DNA of 64,000 nt from Streptomyces erythrochromogenes. GTDB taxonomy: Bacteria; Actinomycetota; Actinomycetes; Streptomycetales; Streptomycetaceae. The notes below the pieces were generated by a model. The model did not search any database, was not told where the DNA came from, and saw nothing but the letters and a program-made list of their open reading frames with translations. Both the position numbers and the translations under genes were made by a program. The stretch lies in the NCBI RefSeq assembly GCF_036170895.1, contig NZ_CP108036.1:310001-374000 (forward strand), read 5' to 3'. Of the stretch, positions 1 to 9,573 are shown one piece after another (the first letter of the stretch is position 1; the number at the start of each line of letters is the position of its first letter).

Positions 1-708
1 GTCGAGTTCGAGGCGGTAGGCCCAGGTCTCCAGCAGGATGCGGAGGTTGGGGCGTTCGTCCATGACGGGGTGGAGGTACGCCACCGACGCGGAGGAGCGC
101 TTGTTGTCCTCGGGGTGGTAGGCGAGGTCGAAGAAGCCGGCGCCCTCGTGGAAGGGCTTCCGGTTGAAGCCCTCGACGCGCGGGACGCCCAGGGCGCTCT
201 GCGCGGAGTCGACGAAGTCGCGCGCGATGGCGTTGCGGTCCTTCTCGGCCACCGGGACGATGTTGTTGAGGAGCTTGTCGAAGTACGGGTCCATGGCGGA
301 CGCGTGCCAGCCCTCGGCTCCCGCCTGCTCCCACTCGTCCCAGTCGGACGGGAGCGGTTTGAAGGCGATCAGGGTGTTGTGCGAGGAGCAGCCGCCGAGG
401 ACGCGGGCGCGGCTGTGGCGGATGTGCGAGTTGCCGCGGGGCTGCTCGGTGGTGGGGTAGTCGTAGTCGAGCTCGCCGCCGAGCAGGCCCATCCAGCGGC
501 GCAGGGTGAGCACGTCGGGGCGGTCGACGTCGCTGGGGCCGCCCTCGATGACGGCGACGGTGACGTCCGGGTCCTCGGTCAGGCGCGAGGCGATCACCGA
601 GCCGGCGGTGCCGCCGCCGACGACGACGTAGTCGTACCGGTACTCGTGCACGGACTTGCGCGCTGCGGGGGCGGTGCCGGGCGTGGGGATGTGCGTGGGG
701 GGGGTCAT
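1..708 (-). CDS. betA: GMC-family oxidoreductase, choline dehydrogenase-like (C-terminus beyond window)
   Basis: This is a flavin-dependent alcohol dehydrogenase of the GMC family, most like bacterial choline dehydrogenases that oxidise choline to betaine aldehyde. The visible 236 codons begin with ATG and carry the FAD-binding motif YDYVVVGGGTAGSVIASRL at about residues 24-42. The ARVLGGCSSHN motif that is typical of GMC enzymes follows at about residues 90-100. The gene runs off the left edge, so the substrate domain and the catalytic His/Asn are not visible. A GGAGGAG ribosome site lies just before the start. The aldehyde dehydrogenase gene ends only 14 bases upstream, so the two form an operon that fits choline-to-betaine conversion. 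The family is sure; the exact substrate is inferred from the neighbour. Confidence 0.85.
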   Translation of the reverse strand, partial: MTPPTHIPTPGTAPAARKSVHEYRYDYVVVGGGTAGSVIASRLTEDPDVTVAVIEGGPSDVDRPDVLTLRRWMGLLGGELDYDYPTTEQPRGNSHIRHSRARVLGGCSSHNTLIAFKPLPSDWDEWEQAGAEGWHASAMDPYFDKLLNNIVPVAEKDRNAIARDFVDSAQSALGVPRVEGFNRKPFHEGAGFFDLAYHPEDNKRSSASVAYLHPVMDERPNLRILLETWAYRLELD

Positions 709-722
709 GCTCTGCTCCTCCT

Positions 723-2207
<1,485 letters not shown>

Positions 2208-2301
2208 GACGCGCTGTACCTCCGATTCCGGCCACCGCGGCCTACCCGCGGCGGTGCTGCTCGGGCGCGCCTGCCCCGGTCCTCCGAAGCCATGTCCCAT
2301 C

Positions 2302-2320
2302 CGTCACTGAAAGTGACGGG
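2302..2320. promoter_or_regulatory. Perfect inverted repeat upstream of the betB-betA operon
   Basis: The arms CCGTCACT and AGTGACGG are perfect complements separated by three bases. A third related half-site, GAGTCACTCC, follows directly. The element is centred about 100 bases upstream of the chosen betB start and is therefore a plausible operator. No regulator gene for it is visible in the window. Confidence 0.45.
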
Positions 2321-2467
2321 AGTCACTCCCCGTCGCCCCTCGGAGGTTTGGGGCAGATCAGGGCAGACGCATTATGCAGAGCGTCCAGACCACCCGCGCA
2401 GGCCCGACCGCAGCGGTCACGGCGTCGTGGACGACCCGCGGGTCTCGCCCGGCCACCGGCTGCGATC

Positions 2468-3014
2468 ATGGGCCGCATGCTGTCGCTGACGATGAACGAC
2501 GCCGCGGCCGAGCTGCTCGGAGTGCTCGCGGGCCAGGGCCTCTTCGCACCGCCGCCGGGCGGCCTCGCACCCGGTCTGCGCGAACGGCTCGCCGGAGGGA
2601 TCACCCGCCGGGGGGGAAGTGCTCACATGGGCCGACTCGACGGGCGACGCCGACGGCGCTCCGTCGTCCTTCGCGGATCTCACGGGCTGGGAGTGCGCGG
2701 ACAGTTCCGTGCATCTGGAGGACCACGTCCCTGTCGACGTCCGGATCGTCGACGACGCCCCGCAGGTCCCGGAGGACGGTCAACGGACCCTGCTGCTGCA
2801 CGGGATCGCCTTCGGCCTGGAGCTCCGCCGGCTCGTGGCCGTGCTGGACCGGCCGAGCCCGGTGCGGTGCATCGTCAGCGCCAACGAGACGAACGCGACG
2901 TTCAGGTTCCACCAGGTCCGCGCCGGCGAGTCGTGGAACCACCCGGCCCTCGACGGCTACCGCACGGAGAAGATGGTCGTGCTCGACCTCACGCCGGCCG
3001 GCGTGCCCGGCTGA
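2468..3014 (+). pseudogene. Hypothetical cytosolic protein broken by a +1 frameshift in a G7 run
   Basis: I do not recognise the family. The first part, from MGRMLSLTMNDAAAELLGVL to GGITRR, is read in one frame. The rest, from EVLTWADSTGDADG to the stop, is read in the next frame. Both parts have normal third-position GC, and the switch sits at a run of seven G (2610-2616). With one G fewer the frame would be continuous and give a protein of about 180 residues. ATG codons at 2468, 2477 and 2492 are all possible starts, and none has a strong ribosome site. It may be a real frameshift or a miscalled homopolymer. Confidence 0.6.
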
Positions 3015-3056
3015 CCCTTGTTCCCAGGCGGTGTCAGGGCTCCGATCACCCCGCGC

Positions 3057-3815
3057 TCAGAAGGAGTCCGCCCGCATGGAGGCAAAGACCCGTCCCAGCG
3101 CCTCGCCCCGGGGCCGGGGCGCGCCGTCGGCGAATGCCGCCCGGGCACGGTCGAGGTCGGCACGCCGCAAGGGGCGGGGCTCTTGCGGGGTCAGCCGGAT
3201 GACCAGCGGAGATTCCCCCTCCCGCTGGTACGCGGCGAGTTTGTGGTGCCCGTCGAGGAGACAGCCCGCGCTGCTCCCGGCGGTGGGGAACAGCGCGATC
3301 AGGGCCGGCAGGGCGCCCCCGGCGCGGATGCGGTCGCCGTAGCCGCGCACCGCCCGGTGGTCGCGGGGCGGCCAGGCGTCGGTGGTCACCAGCGCGAGCT
3401 CTTCCTCGGCGTACCAGCCGTGGACCTGGCGGGCACGCGGGTGGACCACCCGCAGGTGGTGCGGAGCGAGCCCGGCCGTCATCACGTACCGCCCGGGGGC
3501 GAGCAGCGACAGCAGCGGGCGCAGGCACTCCGGATCCGGTGGCTCGGCCTGCCCGGTACGGGGATCGGGCACGAGACCGGGGGCGCCCAGCCACTCGGTG
3601 GGGCACTTGACCTCGGCGAGCCCGGGCCCGCCCGTGCCCGCGCGGGCCGCCAGCCAACCCACGCTGCCGCAGCCGTCGTTGGCCTCCAGGACCGCCGGGT
3701 CGCCCGCGAGGAGGAGCAGGCTGCCGCTTCCGTCGCCGATGACCTCGATCACGCCCTGCCCGTCGGGCACGTCGATGCATGCGGAGCGGCGAGGCGGAGG
3801 CGGCCGTCTGGTCAC
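3057..3815 (-). CDS. Hypothetical protein with a DGHHKLAAY motif
   Basis: A 252-residue protein of unknown function read from a GTG codon. Near its C-terminal third it has LLDGHHKLAAYQREG, which resembles the DGHHR-type motif seen in ParB/sulfiredoxin-like and related nucleotide-binding proteins. The rest, including AEVKCPTEWLGAPGLVPDP, is not familiar to me. It has no signal peptide or membrane segment. The start could also lie further downstream because no clear ribosome site is seen. It is followed on the same strand by nothing closely spaced, and a WhiB gene lies 45 bases upstream. Confidence 0.7.
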   Translation of the reverse strand: MTRRPPPPRRSACIDVPDGQGVIEVIGDGSGSLLLLAGDPAVLEANDGCGSVGWLAARAGTGGPGLAEVKCPTEWLGAPGLVPDPRTGQAEPPDPECLRPLLSLLAPGRYVMTAGLAPHHLRVVHPRARQVHGWYAEEELALVTTDAWPPRDHRAVRGYGDRIRAGGALPALIALFPTAGSSAGCLLDGHHKLAAYQREGESPLVIRLTPQEPRPLRRADLDRARAAFADGAPRPRGEALGRVFASMRADSF

Positions 3816-3860
3816 CTGCCGATCGCACGGCGGCGGCCCGGCGGGGGTGGACCGCGTCCG

Positions 3861-4136
3861 TCAGCCGTGTGCCAGCAGGAGGTGGCGCTCGTCCGGGGTG
3901 AGGCCGCCGCGCACACCGTGCGGGACCCGGTCGGCCAGTGCGCGGCGGCGGCACGGGAGGCGAACAGGGCAGCGGTGGCACACCGCCTTGGCGGCCTCCT
4001 CGCGCTCCCGGGCAGCCGCGGCCTGCTCGTTGGCGCCCCGCTCGAAGACGTTCCGGGCCCCCGAGCGGCACGGTCCGTCGAGCGGCGCGTCGTGGCGGGG
4101 GTCGAGGAGTACGTCCGTACGGGAGGTGTCGGTCAC
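3861..4136 (-). CDS. WhiB-family iron-sulfur regulator
   Basis: A 91-residue Wbl protein. Four cysteines match the family pattern: one near residue 23 and then CHRCPVRLPC at about 53-62, which would bind a [4Fe-4S] cluster. A GVRGGLTPDER motif follows and takes the place of the usual G(I/V)WGG turn; the tryptophan is replaced by arginine. A basic tail is short. Wbl proteins bind sigma factor region 4 and control development or stress genes. The Trp-to-Arg change is unusual and could weaken that contact. The subtype cannot be named from sequence alone. Confidence 0.88.
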   Translation of the reverse strand: MTDTSRTDVLLDPRHDAPLDGPCRSGARNVFERGANEQAAAAREREEAAKAVCHRCPVRLPCRRRALADRVPHGVRGGLTPDERHLLLAHG

Positions 4137-4318
4137 GCCCGGGTTCCTTCCGGCAGGGGCGGTCCGTCGTGACCGCCTGTCCCCCGCGTATCACCGGAAC
4201 CCGGGCGTCCATGCGTGGTCGCGGGCAGGTGCATCCGGCTCCGGGCGTTCCCACCCCTGGGGTCCGGCAGGATCCCGGCATCCACGACGGCAGTGGCAAC
4301 GGCCGCGCGCAGCCGCTG

Positions 4319-4513
4319 TCAGTCCCGCTTGTATCCGTCGCCGAAGTTCAGGGTGTGCTCGAGGACGTCTTCCATCGGGTCGTCGATCTGCCCGATGTTG
4401 ATCAGCGCGACCACCGGCGCATCGCGTGACTCGCGGTTGTCGTCCGCCACGGCGGTACCGGTGGCAAGGACGGTGAGGGCAGCCACCAGGGCTCCCGTGA
4501 TGATCTTCCTCAT
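4319..4513 (-). CDS. Small secreted protein with conserved DDPMEDVLEH segment
   Basis: A 64-residue protein beginning MRKIITGALVAALTVLATG with signal-peptide cleavage likely after ATGTAVA. The mature part is about 40 residues with VVALINIGQIDDPMEDVLEH and ends FGDGYKRD. It has no cysteine. The ATG at 4513 was chosen over an upstream one because the signal peptide starts there. Small exported proteins with an INxGQIDDP segment are common in Streptomyces, but I know of no assigned function. About 180 bases without a gene separate it from the WhiB gene. Confidence 0.7.
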   Translation of the reverse strand: MRKIITGALVAALTVLATGTAVADDNRESRDAPVVALINIGQIDDPMEDVLEHTLNFGDGYKRD

Positions 4514-4678
4514 ACCCCGGTAACGACAACGACCCCCTGAGGATGCGGCCTCCAACCACCGCGGCACGAAAGGCTACTTGACGACGTACGAGCACCGGCG
4601 GTCACGAGGCCGCTCTCCGTTCAGGGTAGTCGAGCAAGAAGCCGGATCCGGGGCTGCGGAGCGCCGGGGCTTCAACGG

Positions 4679-5140
4679 TCAGAGCCGCCAGTACGTCCCC
4701 GCGCGGGAATCGACGTGCACCACGTGCCGGCCGACGCGCACCACGTGGTGGTCCGGGCCGGACCAGGAGCCGGCGCTGCCGTCCGCCCCGGGCAGCGGGG
4801 TCCAGATCTCCAGGAAGGTGCTGCCGTCCGGGTTGGCGCCCCGCTCGATGAGGTTCGCCCCGTCCCACGTGAGGGTGCCCGTGTCGTCGCCGGGCTCGCC
4901 CGTGAGGTGGTGGAAGCGCACCTGGGCGCCGTCGAAGGAGGTCGTTCCGGCGAAGCCCCGGCTGTCGGCGTAGTAGGGCCCGGCCTGGAGCCACACCACT
5001 TCGTCGTCCCGGTCCTCGACGAGCGGTCCGCCGTTGCGGCTGATGCCGCGCCGCAGCCAGGCTCCGTGTTCGGGCACCGGGACGCCGGCCCCCGGCTCCG
5101 GGCCCGGCTCCCGCTGCGGCTCCCGCTCAGGCGCGGTCAT
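4679..5140 (-). CDS. Hypothetical protein co-transcribed with ohr
   Basis: A soluble 153-residue protein of unknown function. A Pro/Glu-rich N-terminus (PEREPQREPGPEPGAGVPVP) is followed by a beta-rich domain with WLRRGISRNGGPLVEDRDDE and VVWLQAGPYYADSRGFAG. It has no signal peptide and no cysteine. Its start codon overlaps the end of ohr by 14 bases, so the two genes are very likely translated from one message. That suggests a role linked to peroxide stress, which is inference only. Confidence 0.7.
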   Translation of the reverse strand: MTAPEREPQREPGPEPGAGVPVPEHGAWLRRGISRNGGPLVEDRDDEVVWLQAGPYYADSRGFAGTTSFDGAQVRFHHLTGEPGDDTGTLTWDGANLIERGANPDGSTFLEIWTPLPGADGSAGSWSGPDHHVVRVGRHVVHVDSRAGTYWRL

Positions 5141-5597
5141 CGGCGGCGGAGGTGGTCGGGCCGTCCTGGTCGTCCACGGCCAGCAGTGTCAGCGGTACGT
5201 TGCCGCGTACCGCCTGCGAGTACGGGCAGACCGCGTCCGCCCGGTGCAGCAGGGGCTGGAGGTCCGCCGCCCGCCACCCCGGCAGGCTGACGGTGAGGGA
5301 CACCGCGAGGCCGTATCCCGCGGGCGTGTCCGTCGTACCGAGCTCCACTTCGCACGCCACCCGCGCGGCGGAGGCGTCCGCCCCGAACTCGGCGGCGACC
5401 TCGGCGAGCGCGGAGGTGAAGCAGGCGGCGAAGCCGGCTGCGAACAGCTGTTCGGGGTTGGTGGTGCCGGGCACCTTCTTGCGCGGCGGCGCGAGGCGGA
5501 CGTCCAGGCGCCCGTCGTCCGTGCGGACGGCTCCGGTGCGGCCCCCGGCGGCGTGCGCGGTCGTCCGGTACAGGCTGCGGGTGAGTGGCACGGTCAT
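5127..5597 (-). CDS. ohr: Organic hydroperoxide resistance protein, Ohr/OsmC family
   Basis: A 156-residue Ohr that reduces organic hydroperoxides through two redox cysteines. They are visible in FAAGFAACFTSAL (about residue 59) and in ADAVCPYSQAVRGN (about residue 123). TNPEQLFAAGF is the family signature. Length and order of motifs fit the family. An OhrR repressor is not found next to it. A perfect inverted repeat about 55-75 bases upstream may be its operator. A hypothetical gene overlaps its 3' end. Confidence 0.92.
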   Translation of the reverse strand: MTVPLTRSLYRTTAHAAGGRTGAVRTDDGRLDVRLAPPRKKVPGTTNPEQLFAAGFAACFTSALAEVAAEFGADASAARVACEVELGTTDTPAGYGLAVSLTVSLPGWRAADLQPLLHRADAVCPYSQAVRGNVPLTLLAVDDQDGPTTSAADDRA

Positions 5598-5651
5598 GGC
5601 GTTCGGCCCATCTTGCTCGACGAGGACGCTGCCCGGGTGCGGACAGCGGGC

Positions 5652-5671
5652 GGTGCCGCGCGTGCGGCACC
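5652..5671. promoter_or_regulatory. Inverted repeat upstream of ohr
   Basis: GGTGCCGC and GCGGCACC form perfect 8-base arms around GCGT. The repeat lies 55-74 bases before the ohr start, where an operator or a 5' UTR hairpin would be expected. It is much richer in GC than known OhrR boxes, so the bound factor is unknown. Confidence 0.35.
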
Positions 5672-5788
5672 TCGCGCGTCGTCGTGCGTAACCGGGTACG
5701 GCGCATCTCGTCCGGGGCCTGGGATCCGGCCGCCGGACAATCTAGCACCGGGCACGGGCGGCCGGGGCCCCGCCCGAGGTGCAGTTCC

Positions 5789-6290
5789 TCACCCCGGGGA
5801 CTCGGGCCGGTACCGGCTGCGGTACGCGCCCGGAGGCATGCCCTCCCACCGGGTGAAGGCCCGGACCAGGGCCGTGGCACCGCTCAGGCCGACGAGCGGG
5901 GCGATCCGGTCGAGGGGCAGGGCCGTGGTCTCCAGGAGCCGCCTGGCCCGGCCGTGGCGGGCGGTGTCGAGGAGCGCGCGCCAGGACGTGCCCTCCTGGT
6001 GCAGGGCCCTGCGCAGGGTCCGGACGCTGAGGTTGAGCTGTCTCGCGGGGCCCTCGGGGCCCACGTCGCCGAGCGGGGCGCGCTCCAGCCACTGCCGGAC
6101 GCGCTCGGCGACGGTCCCGGCCGCGGCCAGCTGTTGCAGGAGGCGGTCGGCGTAGGCCCGGTGCAGGGCGTTGAGCGCCGGATCGTAGAGGGAGCGTCGC
6201 CTGTCGAGGTCCGCGTCGGCGACCGTGATCGAGTTGCCCGGGGCGTCGAAAGTGACGGGGCAGCCGAAGAACCGCATGTAGGGTCCCCGC
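5789..6290 (-). pseudogene. AraC-family regulator, N-terminal half missing
   Basis: The remaining part contains the hinge segment PYMRFFGCPVTFDAPGNSI and the complete C-terminal double helix-turn-helix with LNLSVRTLRRALHQEGTSW and AFTRWEGMPPGAYR. The family is normally about 330 residues with an Arabinose_bd-type sensor domain in front; here about 165 residues are left. Homology stops near 6289, and on the other side the opposite strand immediately codes for a DJ-1 family protein. A frame can be read further upstream but it is only the antisense of that gene. The loss looks like a deletion that also removed the shared promoter region. Confidence 0.75.
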
Positions 6291-7044
6291 AGGCGACTAC
6301 GACCCCACCGAGGCGGCGGTGCCCTGGGCCGCATTGCACGACGCCGGCTTCGAGGTGCGGTTCGCGACCCCGGGCGGGAAGGTCGCGCTCGCCGACCCCC
6401 GGCTCACGGACCTCGGCTTCTCCTGGCTTTCGCCCTGGCTGATGACCCGTCGCGCCGAGCTGACCGCCTACCGGCGCCTCACCGAGGACCCGTCCTTCCT
6501 GGCCCCTTCCTCGTACGCGGACATCGACCCGGCCGGCGTCACGGGCCTGTTCGTACCGGGCGGCCACGCCCCCGGCATGCGGACGCTGCTGGAGGACGCC
6601 ACCGCCCAGCAGCTGTTCGCCCGGGTCTTCACCCAGGGGCTGCCGGTGGGGGCCGTCTGCCACGGCGTGCTGCTCGCCGCCCGGGCCGAGGATCCCGCCA
6701 CGGGGCGCTCGGTCCTCCACGGCAGGCGGACGACGGCCCTGACGTCGTTGCTGGAGTTGACGGGGTGGAACCTCACCCGGTTCTGGTTGGGGCGCTACTA
6801 CCGCACGTACCGCACCACCGTGCAGGAGGAGGTCACGGCCGCCCTCGCCGATCCGCGCCACTTCCTCGCCGGCCCGCCCCTGCCCGTCCGTGACACCGCC
6901 GCCCGCCCGGGGCGCGGCTTCACCGTCAAGGACGGCAACTACGTCTCGGCGCGGTGGCCCGGTGACTGCCACCGCCTCGCAGCCGACTACCTGGCCCTGG
7001 TCCGCGCGCATGCGGCGGCGGGAAGGGTGGACCGCCCGGGTTGA
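6289..7044 (+). pseudogene. DJ-1/PfpI family protein, first residues missing
   Basis: A ThiJ/PfpI-like protein whose family members start with a short strand before DYDPTE. Here AGDYDPTEAAVPWAALHDAGF is readable, but no ATG, GTG or TTG precedes it in frame, and an in-frame stop lies at 6253-6255. The first available start is GTG at 6319, which would give 241 residues. The nucleophile cysteine is kept in GLPVGAVCHGVLLAAR, and GHAPGMR and GRYYRTY also match the family. The 5' end abuts the truncated AraC gene on the other strand. It is probably inactive because promoter, ribosome site and first strand are gone. Confidence 0.7.
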
Positions 7045-7335
7045 GCCCGGCCCTGGCCCTGCCCCGACCCGGCGGGGCCGGTGAGGTCGGCGGGGGCCTC
7101 GGGGGGACGCGCAGGATCGGGTGCTGCTTGGTGTGGACCAGCAGCAGGTCGGCGTTGGGGGCGCAGGCCCCGAGGGTGAAGTGGGTCGGCGGCTTGAAGG
7201 ACCTGCTCTCGGTGTGAAGTTGCCGTACCTCCAGACACGCGCTCGGCCCCGCTGGTACAGGGTGGTCAGGTCGATGCGGTGGTGGTCCACCAGGGTGCCG
7301 GGCAGGGCGGGCGGAAGGACCGGGTCATGCGGCAC
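7045..7335 (-). pseudogene. Decayed coding fragment of unknown family
   Basis: No single frame is open with good codon use, but three consecutive stretches on this strand show strong third-position GC in different frames. They are TLVDHHRIDLTTLYQ, then HTESRSFKPPTHFTLG through DLLLVHTKQHPILRVP, then PEAPADLTGPAGSGQ. Joined, they would make a protein of roughly 90 residues with frame changes near 7220 and within a C6 run near 7110. I do not recognise the family. It extends the zone of damage that begins with the AraC and DJ-1 remnants. Confidence 0.4.
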
Positions 7336-7918
7336 CGAGGACGTCGTCGAGGTGGGCGGCCAGTGACGAGCGCAGGTCTTCGGGGGACATCTTCTGTTCG
7401 TCGATGAGGTGCGCCACGAGGTCCGCCCCGATCGCGGCCAGCAGTGCGTGGGCGGTGAAGTCGGGGGCGTGGACGCCGGGGACCCGGTCGAGTGCCGTAC
7501 GGAGGGTCTCGTGCCACCAGCCGTAGTGCTGGGCCTGGTACGGGCTGCTGATCCCGGCGTCCTCCGCGGCGGACATGAGGTTCCGGTTCTCGATCTTGAA
7601 GGTCAGGGCGGCGTCCAGGAGGTCCGCCACCTGCTGCCGCGGCGAGGAACCCGTTGTCTCCTGGACCTCCCGCACCGTGCGCCGGAGCGGTTCGAGGCGC
7701 GACGTGATCACGGCGGCGATCAGGCCGGCGCGGTCGCCGAAGCGGCGGAAGAGGGTGCCCTTGCCGACGCCCGCAGCCGCGGCGATGTCGTCCATGGACA
7801 CGCTGTGGGGGCTGCTGCTGGCGGCGAAGAGGGCGTCGGCGGCTGCCAGCACGGCCTCTCGGTTGCGCTGGGCGTCCGCGCGCTCGGTGCGCTCCGTACG
7901 CTCCGCTCGTTGGGCCAC
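7325..7918 (-). CDS. TetR-family transcriptional regulator
   Basis: A 197-residue TetR protein. The helix-turn-helix is at about residues 30-65, with SMDDIAAAAGVGKGTLFRRFGDRAGL. A GTG start at 7918 follows GGAGG by five bases. The N-terminus has the repeat ERTERTERADAQRN. It is the third gene of an operon behind the SnoaL-like and NmrA-like genes, with a 59-base gap. A repressor in this position typically controls its own operon, and two similar inverted repeats upstream of the first gene are candidate operators. Confidence 0.88.
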   Translation of the reverse strand: MAQRAERTERTERADAQRNREAVLAAADALFAASSSPHSVSMDDIAAAAGVGKGTLFRRFGDRAGLIAAVITSRLEPLRRTVREVQETTGSSPRQQVADLLDAALTFKIENRNLMSAAEDAGISSPYQAQHYGWWHETLRTALDRVPGVHAPDFTAHALLAAIGADLVAHLIDEQKMSPEDLRSSLAAHLDDVLGAA

Positions 7919-7977
7919 GGGTCCTCCTCGGTCAGCGGCCTCTCCGGCCCCCGGGAATGATATTCGGCCGGCTGGTG

Positions 7978-8868
7978 TCAGTGACTCGCGGCCGCCCGCA
8001 CCTCCCGTTCGACGAAGGCCCGGAGGGTGCCCGGGCGGCGCCCGGTGAGGCGCTCGACGGTGTCCGAGGTACGGTCCTCCGCACCGCCGGCGATGGCGCG
8101 GTCCATGGCCGCCAGCATGGTGGCGAACTCCAGCGGAATCTCGGCCGCCCAGCGGTCGCGCAGCTCCTCGAAGGTCAGCTGCCGGTGAACGACGGGCAGG
8201 CCGGTGACGTCCGTGATGATCGCGGCGACGTCCGCGTAGCTCAACGCCTGCGGCCCGGTGAGGATCAGGTCGGTGTTGGGGGCCTGTTCGTCGGTCAGGG
8301 CGTGTACGGCTACGGCGGCGATGTCCTCGGCGTCGATGAATCCGACGCGGCCGTCGCCCGAGGCCGTGAGGATGGCGCCGTCGTCGCGGATGGTCCGTGC
8401 GTGCGGGGCGGGATCGGCGAAGTTCTGCATGAACCAGGAGGGCCGCAGCACCGCCCACTCCTCGAACAGGCCGGGCAGCTGCTCGTGCACCCGGCCCACG
8501 GCGGGGCCGCCCGCGGGGATGGCCGACGAGCTGAGCAGCACCGCACGGCGTACGCCTGCCGTGCGCGCCTGGTGGAGGAAGGGCAGCATGACTTCGGCCG
8601 GGTCCGGGGAGCCGGTGGGCGGGATGAGGTAGACGCGGTCGACGCCGTCGAGGGCCTCGGTCCAGGTCGCGGGCTCGTTCCAGTCGAAGCGGACGGGCTG
8701 CGCGCCCGGCTGCGGGGTGGGGGTTCGGCCGGCGGCCTTGACGCAGCGGCCCTTGGCGATCAGTCCGGCGGTGACGCGGCGGCCGGTGGTGCCGCCGGCC
8801 CCGATGACGAGCGTGGCGCGGGTGGCCCGGGTGGCCCGGGTGGCCTGGGTGGCCCGGGTGGTCGTCAT
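7978..8868 (-). CDS. NmrA-like NAD(P)-binding oxidoreductase
   Basis: An atypical short-chain dehydrogenase of the NmrA/quinone oxidoreductase type, 296 residues. The cofactor loop TLVIGAGGTTGRRV lies right after the N-terminus, and LIPPTG, VLLSSSAI and RPSWFMQNFAD follow the family order. The catalytic Tyr-Lys pair is absent, as is normal for NmrA-like proteins that act as redox sensors or ketone reductases. The ATG overlaps the stop of the SnoaL-like gene. The first 18 residues are made by a 9-base tandem repeat coding for Arg-Ala-Thr units and are not part of the fold. Confidence 0.85.
   Translation of the reverse strand: MTTTRATQATRATRATRATLVIGAGGTTGRRVTAGLIAKGRCVKAAGRTPTPQPGAQPVRFDWNEPATWTEALDGVDRVYLIPPTGSPDPAEVMLPFLHQARTAGVRRAVLLSSSAIPAGGPAVGRVHEQLPGLFEEWAVLRPSWFMQNFADPAPHARTIRDDGAILTASGDGRVGFIDAEDIAAVAVHALTDEQAPNTDLILTGPQALSYADVAAIITDVTGLPVVHRQLTFEELRDRWAAEIPLEFATMLAAMDRAIAGGAEDRTSDTVERLTGRRPGTLRAFVEREVRAAASH
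8824..8859. repeat. 9-bp tandem repeat inside the NmrA-like gene
   Basis: Four copies of GGCCCGGGT (one with a C-to-T change) lie directly behind the start codon. On the coding strand they give repeated Arg-Ala-Thr or Gln-Ala-Thr. Copy number changes would keep the reading frame and only change the length of the N-terminal tail. Confidence 0.8.
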
Positions 8869-9290
8869 CGGTTCGCTCCGGTGAAGTCGGCGCCCGGCTG
8901 GGACGCGGCGAGGGGGTTCCAGTAGTCGCGATAGGAGGTGATGAGGCCGTTCTCGACCGTGACCACGGCGATGTAGGCCATGTCGTAGGAGGTGTCGGTC
9001 TTCACCAGCCGGCCGACCCCGCGCATCTCGACCACGATCGTTTCGGGGACGGTGGTCTGATGGATCGCCACCTCGGGGAAGTCGTGCAGGTCGACGTGGT
9101 CGGGGTAGTGACGCATGTACTCGCCGACCGCGGCCTTGCCTTCGAGGCGCGGCGGCCAGCCCTGGGGTGCGAAGGGGAACTCCAGGACACCGTCGGTGTG
9201 CCACAGGTCGACCCAGGCGGGGATGTCCTTCGCCAGCAGCAGGCGCAGGCTGTGGCGGTACAGCTCCGCAGCCGTCATGGGGATGGTCAT
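8865..9290 (-). CDS. SnoaL-like / NTF2-fold protein
   Basis: A 141-residue nuclear transport factor 2-like protein, a fold used by small isomerases, hydrolases and ligand-binding proteins. It starts MTIPMTAAELYRHSLRLLLA and has WVDLWHTDGVLEFPFAPQG and ITSYRDYWNP, both typical of the SnoaL group. The ATG at 9290 is chosen; upstream ATGs belong to an open frame without family character. It is the first gene of a three-gene operon with NmrA-like and TetR genes. The substrate is not known. Confidence 0.82.
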   Translation of the reverse strand: MTIPMTAAELYRHSLRLLLAKDIPAWVDLWHTDGVLEFPFAPQGWPPRLEGKAAVGEYMRHYPDHVDLHDFPEVAIHQTTVPETIVVEMRGVGRLVKTDTSYDMAYIAVVTVENGLITSYRDYWNPLAASQPGADFTGANR

Positions 9291-9362
9291 GGTCAAGGCT
9301 TCCGTTCCGCTCGAAGTGGCAGCGATGCCGGCGGCTCGCGAGAACGCGGCAGCCGCAAGAAA

Positions 9363-9409
9363 CGGACCATCGGTCCGCATGATCCCGAGCGTACGGACCG
9401 GCAGTCCGT
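9363..9409. promoter_or_regulatory. Two similar inverted repeats, likely TetR operators
   Basis: CGGACC-ATC-GGTCCG (9363-9377) and ACGGAC-CGGCA-GTCCGT (9393-9409) are two inverted repeats of the same ACGGAC half-site, 30 bases apart centre to centre. They lie about 70-120 bases upstream of the SnoaL-like gene. The third gene of that operon is a TetR regulator, which makes autoregulation here likely. Confidence 0.55.
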
Positions 9410-9573
9410 TTAGCAAGCGCGAGGCGCCCCAGGGCACCGGCGGCATCCCCGGCACGGAGATGAGGTGATGAGGTGATCGAGCGCCGCCTCGCCGGCGGCG
9501 TGGCGCTCCGCGGGCTCCGGCCGGACGCCGTGGTCGAACCGCGTGAAGGGTCGACCACGGCATCCGCCCGCGA

